Assembly (NCBI GenBank): GCA_964501785.1
Contig: CAZCUD010000023.1
Coordinates: 1 to 37,918 of the forward strand
Direction of reading: 5' to 3'
DNA length: 37,918 bases
From: DATBSK01 sp964501785
GTDB taxonomy: Bacteria; Actinomycetota; Acidimicrobiia; IMCC26256; PALSA-555
In this document: piece by piece, positions 22,545 through 29,601 of the stretch
How the letters are laid out: every line of letters starts with the position of its first letter
Position numbering within the stretch: position 1 is the stretch's first letter
Translations under genes and position numbers: made by a program
Notes under the pieces: model-generated
What the model was told of the DNA's origin: nothing
What the model saw: the letters and a program-made list of their open reading frames with translations, nothing else
The model's database searches: none

Positions 22545-24785
22545 CTACCCGCGCGACGCGATCCGGAAGAGCCCGTCGCTCTGCGAGAGGACGTAGAGCT
22601 CGCCTGCCTCGTCCTCACCGAAGGACGACGGCGATTCGACGTCGGGCCCGAGGCGCACCCGTTCGGCGAGCTCGCCGTCGTGATCGAGCCTGAGGGCCCG
22701 CAGCTCGCCGTTGCAGTAGTCGGTGAAGACGTACCAGCCCTCGAGCTCGGGGATCTCTCGCCCGCGGTACACGTAGCCACCGATCACGGAGCAGTTCCCC
22801 TCGTCGTGCGACAGGACGGCGACCGGCTCGACGTGGTCGTCGATCTGGCCCGCGCGGTACTGGTCCTCGCCCTCGTAGACGGGCCAGCCGAAGTTGTGGC
22901 CGCACGGCTCGTCGCCGGGCACGCGGTCGATCTCCTCCCACGCGCTCTGGCCGACGTCGGCGATCCAGAGGTCGCCGGTGTCGCGGTCGAACGAGAACCG
23001 CCACGGGTTGCGCAAGCCGAGGTCGCAGATCTCGGCGCCGCCGTCGTTCGTGTCGACGCGGAGGATCTTGCCGAGCAGCGTGTCGGGTGACTGCCCGTTG
23101 CCCTCCGGCGCGTGGCCGACGCCCTTGTCGCCGGCGCCTCCACCGTCGCCCATGCCCAGGTACAGCTCGCCGTCGGGACCGAAGGCCAGCTGTCCGCCGT
23201 TGTGGTTGCTCTCGCGGTCGCGGATGCGCAGCACGACTCGCCGGGACTCGGGGTCGACGGTCGGGCGCTCGTCGCCCTCGACCCCGTACGCGGCGACGCG
23301 CGTGTTGCCGTCCCGATCGGTGTGGTGCACGTACAGCTCGGTTCCGTCGGGCGAGAAGGCCAGGCCCAGGAGCCCCTGCTCGCCGCCGCTGCGCACGAGA
23401 TCGGTCAGGTCGAGGAACGTCTCGACGTCGCCGTCGCGCACCGACACGACCCGACCGTCCTGCTCTGCGACGTAGAGCGCGTCGTCGTCGGCGCGCACTG
23501 CCATGGCCGTCGGCGTGTCGACCGCGGCGATCTCCTCGAGCTTCACTCGTGGCGACGACTGCACGGTCGGCGCGAAGCCGCTCGTCACCGCGGTGGGGTC
23601 GATCCTGAACACGCCGTCGGTGCCGGAAGCGACGTAGAGCTCCCCTGCTCCGTCCTCTCCGAAGGTCGTCGGTCCCTGCACCGAGATGCCGAGGTCGCGC
23701 TCGAGCTCGACCGCGCCGTCCGGTCCGAGCCGCAGTGCACGCACCCGTCCGTCGCAGTTGTCGGTGAAGAGGTACGCGCCGCGCAGATCGGGGATCCGCG
23801 TCCCGCGGTACACGTGCCCGCCGACGACGGCGCACGCGCCGGTGTCCTGACTGATCTCGAACGTCGGTCCGACGGTGCCGGGCGCGGCGTCGGTGCGGAA
23901 CGGGTGCGACCCCTCCAGCAGCGGCCAGCCGAGGTTCGCGCCGGCGGCCTGCGCGAACGGGAGGCGCGTGATCTCCTCCCAGGCGTTCTGGCCGACGTCA
24001 CCGATCCAGAGGTCGTCGGTGTCGCGGTCGAACGAGAACCGCCAGGGGTTGCGCAGCCCGGACATCTGCGCGGTCGCCGCCCCGGTCGCGGTGTCGATGC
24101 GCACGATCTTGCCGAGCAGCGTGTCGGGTGACTGCCCGTTGCCCTCGGGCGCGTGCCCGGGGCCCTCGTCGTTCGCGCCGCCGCCGTCGCCGAGCCCCAG
24201 GTAGAGCGCGCCGTCCGGCCCGAAGGCGAGCTGCCCCCCGTTGTGGTTGGCCTGCGGTTGGGCGACCGTCAGCAGCGTGCGCCTCGTCGCCGGATCCGCG
24301 GTGCCGCCCCCGTCGGCGCCCGGGACGAAGGTGTGCTCGTCGACCACGGTCTCGCCGTCGCGACCTGTGTAGTGGACGTAGAGGCGCTCGCCGTCGGGCG
24401 AGAACGTGAGCCCGAGGAGCCCCTGCTCGCCGCCGCTGCGCACGAGATCGGCGAGGTCGAGCACCGGGGTCGCGGCGACGGTGCGCGAGCCGTCAGGACC
24501 GGGGACCAGGGCGAGGACCGGGCCTCCCTGCTCGGCCACGTAGAGGGCGTCGTCGCCCGGCCGGTGAGCGATCGCGGTGGGCGCGTCCGCCGGCGCGACC
24601 GGTGAGAGCGTGACCGAGGCCGCGGCGAGGTCGGGGGCCGCGGTCGTGGTCGTCGCCTCGCTGGTCGTCGTGCGCCGGTCGGCGGCCGTCGTCGCCGGGG
24701 TGGCGGTCGAGTCGTCGGCGGATCCGGAGCACGCGGCGGCGGCCACGCCGGCGACGACCGCGACGGCGAGGAGCGCTCGGCGCAT
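22545..24785 (-). CDS. Lipoprotein with two tandem glucose/sorbosone dehydrogenase domains
   Basis: This 746-residue secreted lipoprotein has signal MRRALLAVAVVAGVAAA followed by the lipobox Cys in AAACSG, then a Thr/Ala-rich spacer. Two beta-propeller units of the PQQ-dependent sugar dehydrogenase family follow, about residues 60-390 and 400-745. Each contains SGGEQGLLGL.FSPDG, NHNGGQLAFGPDG, GNGQSPDTLLGKI.R.D, GLRNPWRFSFDRDT and a D.WI.DVGQ motif. The family oxidises aldoses or sorbosone-type sugars outside the membrane; the substrate is not predictable. A double-domain form is unusual; most members have one. The start at 24785 gives a complete lipoprotein signal. Conserved His and Arg residues appear in both copies, so both may be active. 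Confidence 0.88.
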   Translation of the reverse strand: MRRALLAVAVVAGVAAAACSGSADDSTATPATTAADRRTTTSEATTTTAAPDLAAASVTLSPVAPADAPTAIAHRPGDDALYVAEQGGPVLALVPGPDGSRTVAATPVLDLADLVRSGGEQGLLGLTFSPDGERLYVHYTGRDGETVVDEHTFVPGADGGGTADPATRRTLLTVAQPQANHNGGQLAFGPDGALYLGLGDGGGANDEGPGHAPEGNGQSPDTLLGKIVRIDTATGAATAQMSGLRNPWRFSFDRDTDDLWIGDVGQNAWEEITRLPFAQAAGANLGWPLLEGSHPFRTDAAPGTVGPTFEISQDTGACAVVGGHVYRGTRIPDLRGAYLFTDNCDGRVRALRLGPDGAVELERDLGISVQGPTTFGEDGAGELYVASGTDGVFRIDPTAVTSGFAPTVQSSPRVKLEEIAAVDTPTAMAVRADDDALYVAEQDGRVVSVRDGDVETFLDLTDLVRSGGEQGLLGLAFSPDGTELYVHHTDRDGNTRVAAYGVEGDERPTVDPESRRVVLRIRDRESNHNGGQLAFGPDGELYLGMGDGGGAGDKGVGHAPEGNGQSPDTLLGKILRVDTNDGGAEICDLGLRNPWRFSFDRDTGDLWIADVGQSAWEEIDRVPGDEPCGHNFGWPVYEGEDQYRAGQIDDHVEPVAVLSHDEGNCSVIGGYVYRGREIPELEGWYVFTDYCNGELRALRLDHDGELAERVRLGPDVESPSSFGEDEAGELYVLSQSDGLFRIASRG

Positions 24786-24806
24786 CGGGGCCGAGGCTAA
24801 CCCCCG

Positions 24807-24848
24807 CCTCTCGTCGCTCACGCGCGCCCTCTCGTTGCTCACGCGCGC
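24807..24848. repeat. Two adjacent 21-bp direct repeats
   Basis: CCTCTCGTCGCTCACGCGC and CCTCTCGTTGCTCACGCGC follow each other with a 21-bp period (24807 and 24828) and differ at one base. They lie between the divergent lipoprotein and ApgM-like genes, so they could be a paired regulator site or a simple duplication. Confidence 0.6.
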
Positions 24849-24866
24849 TCCCCCGACGCCGGGACG

Positions 24867-24872
24867 TACCAT
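24867..24872 (+). promoter_or_regulatory. Possible -10 box of a leaderless ApgM-like transcript
   Basis: TACCAT ends six bases before the GTG at 24879. This spacing is typical for transcripts that begin at the start codon. No Shine-Dalgarno sequence precedes the GTG, which fits. Confidence 0.4.
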
Positions 24873-24878
24873 TCTCGT

Positions 24879-26030
24879 GTGAAGTACGTCGTGCTCGTAC
24901 CCGACGGCTGTGCCGACGAACCGCTCGACGAGCTGGGTGGGCGCACGCCACTCGAGGCGGCGGCGATGCCGCGGCTCGCGACGCTGGCCGCTCGCGGCGA
25001 GGTCGGGCGGGCGGCGGTGATCCCCGACGGGCTCCCGCCCGGCAGCGACGTCGGCAACATGGCGATCCTCGGATACGACCCCGCGCGCTTCCACACCGGC
25101 CGGGCGCCGATCGAGGCGGCGGCGATGGGCGTCGAGCTCGGCCCCGACGAGGTCGCCTACCGCTGCAACCTCGTGACGGTCGTCGACGACACGATGGTCG
25201 ACTTCGCCGCCGGCCACCCGACCGACGAGCAGAGCCACCCGATCGTCGCCGCGCTCGACGCCGAGCTGGGGGGCGGTCGAGACGGAGTCCGGTTCCACGC
25301 CGGCGTCGAGTACCGCCACCTCTGCGTCGTCCCCGGCGACTGGGTCGACGCCGACTGCGTGCCGCCCCACGACCTCACCGGGCGAGCCGCGGTCTGGCCG
25401 ACCGGTCCCGCCGCCGAGAAGCTGCGGGCGCTGATGGACGCGTCACGGCCGGTGGTCGAGCGCGTCGCGGCCGAGACGGGGAGCGCCGCGACCCAGATCT
25501 GGCTGTGGGGCCAGGGCCGCAAGCCCGCACTCCCGCCGTTCGCGGCCACCTACGGCGTGCCGGCGCGGCTGTCGTCGGCCGTCGACCTGGTGCGGGGGTT
25601 GGGCGTGCTCACCGGGATCGAGGTCGTCGACGTGCCCGGCGCGACCGCCGGGTTCGACAACGACTACGGCGCCCAGGCGCGGGCGTGCCTCGACTCGCTC
25701 GAGACGCGCGACCTCTTCCTCCTCCACGTGGAGGCGACCGACGAAGCCGGCCATCAGGGCGCGGTCGACGAGAAGGTGGCCGCGCTCGAGCGCTGGGACG
25801 CCGAGATCATCGGGCCGATCGTCGACGCGCTCGCCGGCGAACCGCACCGGATCCTGCTCCTGCCCGATCACGCGACCCCGTGCTCGGCGCGCACGCACAC
25901 GAGCGATCCCGTGCCCTACCTCTTGTACGACTCGACGACCGTCGGGCCGGGCGGCACCTACACCGAGCGCGGCGTCGCCGCCGCACCGGTCGTCGCCGGC
26001 GACTCCTTGATGCGACGACTCGTCGCCTGA
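24879..26030 (+). CDS. ApgM-family enzyme: probable homoserine kinase or cofactor-independent phosphoglycerate mutase
   Basis: This is a 383-residue protein of the alkaline phosphatase superfamily, archaeal-type phosphoglycerate mutase branch. VVLVPDGCADEP supplies the first metal-binding Asp, PGSDVGNMAILGYDP contains the catalytic Ser, and HVEATDEAGHQG and LLPDHATPCSARTHTSDPVPYLLY supply the remaining metal ligands. A sister group of this family acts as homoserine kinase in some bacteria (a Bacteroides example and a 'proposed homoserine kinase' family are known). In many Actinobacteria the classic homoserine kinase gene thrB stands just upstream of rho. Here this gene occupies that position, so threonine synthesis is the more likely role. 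The GTG at 24879 has no Shine-Dalgarno and appears leaderless. Confidence 0.82.
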   Translation: MKYVVLVPDGCADEPLDELGGRTPLEAAAMPRLATLAARGEVGRAAVIPDGLPPGSDVGNMAILGYDPARFHTGRAPIEAAAMGVELGPDEVAYRCNLVTVVDDTMVDFAAGHPTDEQSHPIVAALDAELGGGRDGVRFHAGVEYRHLCVVPGDWVDADCVPPHDLTGRAAVWPTGPAAEKLRALMDASRPVVERVAAETGSAATQIWLWGQGRKPALPPFAATYGVPARLSSAVDLVRGLGVLTGIEVVDVPGATAGFDNDYGAQARACLDSLETRDLFLLHVEATDEAGHQGAVDEKVAALERWDAEIIGPIVDALAGEPHRILLLPDHATPCSARTHTSDPVPYLLYDSTTVGPGGTYTERGVAAAPVVAGDSLMRRLVA

Positions 26031-26386
26031 GTCGTCGCGCATCCCTCGCCCTCGCGTCCCGACCTCGTCCGGTCGGAGGCTCCGCGCCTGCGAGCGAGCG
26101 ACGCCGGCGGGCCGATCGGATCGGACGTGTTGCCGGGCCCCCGACCGACCGATAGAGTGGTCATCGTCTCCACCGCTCGGTGCGAGCACCTCCAGAAGCC
26201 CACTTCGGGCTCTCCTGGATGCGTCACGGCCTCCCCCGTCGTGAGCACCGCGGCCGCACACCCCGTGTTCGGTCGTCGTCGCCGGATCGTTGCCGGTCCG
26301 AGACACCCGCCCTTGGCAACCCGACTCGGCCCCTCGAACCCGGACGGGGCGAGCACGTTCCAGCCGTCAGCAGGAGCACCCTCCAC
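26031..26386. other. rho promoter and long leader
   Basis: This 356-bp stretch holds the rho promoter (26130-26158) and a leader of about 220 bases with a small AGCCC/GGGCT hairpin at 26197-26211. The leader is open in the rho frame from a GTG at 26180, so an N-terminally extended Rho of 69 more residues is formally possible. That extension is Arg/Pro-rich without recognisable content. Confidence 0.5.
26130..26158 (+). promoter_or_regulatory. Probable rho promoter
   Basis: TTGCCG (26130-26135), a 17-base spacer and TAGAGT (26153-26158) form a good housekeeping-sigma promoter about 230 bases before the rho start. Long leaders are common for rho and can serve autoregulation. Confidence 0.6.
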
Positions 26387-28084
26387 ATGAGCACGACCGA
26401 CCTCGACCGCACGACCCTCGACGGCAAGGACCGCGAGCAGCTCCACGCCATCGCCGGCGCGATGGGGGTCAAGGCCCCCACGCGGATGCGCAAGGCGGAG
26501 CTGATCGACGCGATCCTCGCCGCGGCCGACGGCGACGCACCCGGCAACGGCGACGCCGCGGCGGGTGACGCATCGGGTCGGCGAACCGTCCGCTCGGCGC
26601 GCGCATCCCAGGTCGAGTCCGACTCGATCGAGGCGCTCGCCGCCGAGGAGGACGCGATCGCGTCCAGCGGCGGCGAGGACGCGCCCGAGCCTCGGCCCCG
26701 GCCCAACCGTCGCGGTGCGAGCGGTGGCTCGTCCGGCGAGGCGGCAGGCTCCGACGAGACGTCCTCGGGCGGCGCCTCCGAGGGTGGCGGGAGCACGTCG
26801 ACGGCCACCGTCGAGATCGATCCGGAGGACGAGAAGGCGTCGTACGGCGACGGCAACCAGAGCCGCAACCGCCGTCGGCGTCGGCGTGGGCGCGGCGGCC
26901 AGACCGACGAGCCCCGCTCCAACGAGCCGGTCGGTGACCCGGTGCCGATCCAGGGGCTCCTCGAGCTGCGCGACGAGGGCTACGGGTTCCTGCGGACGCG
27001 CGGCTACCTCGCGAGCCAGAACGACGTGTACGTGTCGGCGTCGCAGGTGCGCCGGTTCGGGCTCCGCAAGGGCGACTTCGTCGAGGGCTACTCGCGACCC
27101 CAGGCCTCGAACGAGAAGTACCCCGCACTGCTGCGCGTCGACAGCATCAACACGATGACGCCCGACGACGCTCGGGCCCGTCCGCGCTTCGAGGACCTGA
27201 CCCCGCTGTTCCCCGACGAGAACCTCCGCCTCGAGCTGCCCGAGGACCCGGGCGAGGTGACCGGACGGATCATCGACCTGATCTCGCCCATCGGGAAGGG
27301 TCAGCGGGGGCTCATCGTGTCGCCCCCGAAGGCCGGCAAGACCACGATCCTCAAGCAGATCGTCTACTCGATCGAGCGCAACAACCCCGAGGTCCACCTC
27401 ATGGTCGCACTCGTCGACGAGCGCCCCGAAGAGGTCACCGACATGAAGCGGCACGTGCTGCGCGGTGAGGTGGTGGCCTCGACGTTCGACCGCCCCTCCG
27501 ACGAGCACACGCAGGTCGCGGAGCTCACGATCGAGCGCGCCAAGCGCCTGGTCGAGATGGGCAAGGACGTCGTGATCGTGCTCGACGGCATCACCCGCCT
27601 CGCCCGCGCGTACAACCTGTCCGCGCCGGCGTCGGGCCGGATCCTCTCCGGTGGTGTCGACTCCACCGCCCTGTACCCGCCGAAGCGCTTCTTCGGCGCG
27701 GCGCGCAACATCGAGGAAGGTGGATCCCTCACGATCATCGCGACCGCGCTCGTCGACACCGGCAGCCGGATGGACGAGGTGATCTTCGAGGAGTTCAAGG
27801 GCACGGGCAACATGGAGCTGCGCCTCGACCGCAAGATCGCCGAGCGCCGCATCTACCCCGCGATCGACGTCGAGGCGTCGAGCACGCGCCACGAAGAGCT
27901 CCTCTTCGAGCGCAACCAGCTCAACCAGGTGTGGAAGCTGCGGCGGGTCCTGAACGCCCTCGACGCCGACGGTGGGGGCTCCTCGGGTCGCGGGCTCGAC
28001 CTGCTGCTCGAGAAGCTGAAGACGACCCAGAGCAACGCCGAGTTCCTCGCCGAGGTCGCCAAGGCCCCCTCGCTCGGGACCTGA
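26387..28084 (+). CDS. rho: Transcription termination factor Rho
   Basis: This is a 565-residue hexameric RNA helicase that ends untranslated transcripts. Residues 10-50 are the Rho N-terminal helical domain (REQLHAIAGAMGVKAPTRMRKAELIDAIL). About 55-175 is the disordered insertion seen in actinobacterial Rho, first acidic and Ser/Gly-rich, then very basic (RNRRRRRRGRGG). The RNA-binding cold-shock-like domain follows (GLLELRDEGYGFLRT). The ATPase has P-loop SPPKAGKTT near residue 315, ALVDERPEEVTDM, VVIVLDGITRLARAYN and a Q/R-loop region. The ATG at 26387 has AGGAG ten bases upstream. Rho is 30-40% longer than the E. coli protein because of the insertion. It stands in the typical order with rpmE and prfA. 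Confidence 0.97.
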   Translation: MSTTDLDRTTLDGKDREQLHAIAGAMGVKAPTRMRKAELIDAILAAADGDAPGNGDAAAGDASGRRTVRSARASQVESDSIEALAAEEDAIASSGGEDAPEPRPRPNRRGASGGSSGEAAGSDETSSGGASEGGGSTSTATVEIDPEDEKASYGDGNQSRNRRRRRRGRGGQTDEPRSNEPVGDPVPIQGLLELRDEGYGFLRTRGYLASQNDVYVSASQVRRFGLRKGDFVEGYSRPQASNEKYPALLRVDSINTMTPDDARARPRFEDLTPLFPDENLRLELPEDPGEVTGRIIDLISPIGKGQRGLIVSPPKAGKTTILKQIVYSIERNNPEVHLMVALVDERPEEVTDMKRHVLRGEVVASTFDRPSDEHTQVAELTIERAKRLVEMGKDVVIVLDGITRLARAYNLSAPASGRILSGGVDSTALYPPKRFFGAARNIEEGGSLTIIATALVDTGSRMDEVIFEEFKGTGNMELRLDRKIAERRIYPAIDVEASSTRHEELLFERNQLNQVWKLRRVLNALDADGGGSSGRGLDLLLEKLKTTQSNAEFLAEVAKAPSLGT

Positions 28085-28108
28085 CCTGCGCCGCCTCCCG
28101 ACGGCCCG

Positions 28109-28131
28109 GCGGGAATCCCGCGGGCCCGCGG
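28109..28131. terminator. Inverted repeats after rho
   Basis: GCGGG-AAT-CCCGC (28109-28121) overlaps the palindrome CCGCGGGCCCGCGG (28118-28131). There is no T-run, so termination is only possible, not shown. The two folds exclude each other. Confidence 0.3.
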
Positions 28132-28135
28132 CGTG

Positions 28136-28164
28136 TTCCCGTCGAGGCCCCCGTCCTCTAGATT
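28136..28164 (+). promoter_or_regulatory. Possible rpmE promoter
   Basis: TTCCCG (28136-28141), 17 bases, then TAGATT (28159-28164) ends ten bases before the rpmE ATG, predicting a very short leader. The -10 box is good; the -35 box is weak. Confidence 0.4.
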
Positions 28165-28174
28165 TGGACCCACG

Positions 28175-28393
28175 ATGAAGACCGACATCCACCCCGAGTA
28201 CCAGGAATGCACGGTGCACTGCTCGTGCGGCAACGAGTTCACGACCCGATCGACGGTGTCGTCGTTGCGAGTCGAGCTGTGCTCGGAGTGCCACCCCTTC
28301 TACACGGGGAAGCAGAAGCTCGTCGACACCGGTGGTCGCGTCGAGCGCTTCCAGCGCCGCTACGCGAAGTCCGGGAGCGCGAAGAAGGGGTAG
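28175..28393 (+). CDS. rpmE: 50S ribosomal protein L31
   Basis: This is a 72-residue L31 of the zinc-binding (C+) type. It begins MKTDIHPEYQECTVHCSCGNEF and continues with ELCSECHPFYTGKQK, giving the four ligand region C...C and CxxC. L31 bridges the ribosomal subunits. Length is standard. It lies 90 bases after rho and five bases before the DUF1385 gene, with which it is probably co-transcribed. Zinc-type L31 is often replaced by a zinc-free paralogue under zinc starvation in Actinobacteria; no such control site was recognised here. Confidence 0.97.
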   Translation: MKTDIHPEYQECTVHCSCGNEFTTRSTVSSLRVELCSECHPFYTGKQKLVDTGGRVERFQRRYAKSGSAKKG

Positions 28394-28398
28394 CGGGC

Positions 28399-29331
28399 GT
28401 GGCTGAGCCCAAGTACATGGGCGGCCAAGCCGTCATGGAAGGCGTGATGATGCGCGGCCCGCGCACCTGGGCCGTCGCGGTGCGCACTCCCGACGACGAC
28501 ATCGAGCTCATGGTGCACGACGCACCCACCTGGGCCGAGCGCTGGTCGAAGATCCCGGTCGTGCGCGGCGTGATGGCGCTCGCCGAGTCGCTGTCGCTCG
28601 GCTTCAAGGCGCTCGCCTGGTCCGCCGACCGTCAGCTCCCGGAAGAGGAGCGGCTCTCGCCGAAGGCGATGGGCTGGACCATGGGCGTCTCGCTCGTCTT
28701 CTTCATGGCCATCTTCCTCGTGCTGCCGGCCCTGGGCACCAACGCGCTCGGCGACCGGCTCGGGGTCGACGGGTTCTGGTACCACCTGCTCGAGGGCGGC
28801 GTCCGGCTCGCGATCTTCCTCGGCTACCTGCTCGCGATCGGGCTCCTGCCCGACATCAAGCGCGTGTTCATGTACCACGGCGCCGAGCACAAGGCGATCG
28901 CCGCGTACGAGAACGGTGTGGAGCTGACGCCGGCGTCCGCGCAGCAGTTCACGACCCAGCACGTGCGCTGCGGCACCAACTTCCTCCTCACCGTCATGGT
29001 CGTGACGATCGTCGTGTACTCCTTCGTCGGGCGACCCGACCTCCCGCTGCTCCTCGCGTCGCGCATCCTCCTCATCCCGCTGATCGCGGGCCTCGCGTAC
29101 GAGGTGATCCGCTTCGCCGCGCGTCACATGGATCGGGCGTGGGTCCGAGTGCTGATGCGCCCGGGGCTCGGTCTCCAGCGGCTGACGACCCGCGAGCCGA
29201 CGATCGAGCAGCTCGAGGTCGCGATCACGTCGCTGCGCGCGGTCATGACCGCCGAGCAGCTCGCCGAGGTCGAGTCCCGCACGGCGACCGTTCCCTCACT
29301 GGTCACACCGGCGTTCCGCGGCGCGCTCTGA
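28399..29331 (+). CDS. DUF1385 (YqhQ-like) membrane protein
   Basis: This is a 310-residue polytopic membrane protein of the DUF1385 family, function unknown. The conserved start GGQAVMEGVMMRGP is present. Membrane segments lie near residues 93-113 (VSLVFFMAIFLVLPALG), 133-153 (LAIFLGYLLAIGLLP), 195-213 (FLLTVMVVTIVVYSFVG) and 220-238. Between them is the family motif MYHGAEHKAIAAYE with its two His residues, and HVRCGTNFLL. The GTG at 28399 starts five bases after rpmE ends. DUF1385 genes commonly sit between rpmE and prfA in Actinobacteria and Firmicutes, so the position itself supports the call. Confidence 0.93.
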   Translation: MAEPKYMGGQAVMEGVMMRGPRTWAVAVRTPDDDIELMVHDAPTWAERWSKIPVVRGVMALAESLSLGFKALAWSADRQLPEEERLSPKAMGWTMGVSLVFFMAIFLVLPALGTNALGDRLGVDGFWYHLLEGGVRLAIFLGYLLAIGLLPDIKRVFMYHGAEHKAIAAYENGVELTPASAQQFTTQHVRCGTNFLLTVMVVTIVVYSFVGRPDLPLLLASRILLIPLIAGLAYEVIRFAARHMDRAWVRVLMRPGLGLQRLTTREPTIEQLEVAITSLRAVMTAEQLAEVESRTATVPSLVTPAFRGAL

Positions 29332-29363
29332 TCGCACCGGGGCCAGGTGGCCACTTCGGCCCC

Positions 29364-29393
29364 TTGACTCGTGCCACGGCGAGTGGTCATACT
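29364..29393 (+). promoter_or_regulatory. Probable promoter of the giant surface-protein gene
   Basis: TTGACT (29364-29369), an 18-base spacer and CATACT (29388-29393) form a strong-looking promoter. It would give a leader of about 200 bases before the GTG at 29602. Confidence 0.55.
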
Positions 29394-29412
29394 GTCGCTC
29401 CTCGCACACTCT

Positions 29413-29463
29413 GAGCGTTCGGCTGGGGTCCCCACTCGTCAGGCTGGGGAGGGACGAGCGCTC
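29413..29463 (+). promoter_or_regulatory. Foldable segment in the surface-protein mRNA leader
   Basis: GAGCG (29413-29417) pairs with CGCTC (29459-29463), and inside it CTCGTC (29435-29440) pairs with GACGAG (29453-29458). GGCTGGGG occurs three times in this leader. No known riboswitch class is recognised. Confidence 0.3.
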
Positions 29464-29601
29464 CGAGGCGGGGCTGGGGCGATTGGAACGCGACGACCCC
29501 TGGGCTGACCGCGGTCACCTGGGTCCGGGGCGAGCGAGTGGTGAGACCGGCCAATCCCACCGAACGGCGCGTGCGCACGCGCCGGGGTCGCGGGAGGCAT
29601 C

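Noticed and set aside
21011..22780. Long minus-strand extension of the aldolase-family frame through the carboxylesterase gene
   Set aside because: It lies antisense to a complete carboxylesterase; the aldolase-family homology begins at the ATG at 21010.
25958..28294. A 778-codon minus-strand open frame opposite rho
   Set aside because: Antisense to rho and rpmE, composition typical of shadow frames, no motif.
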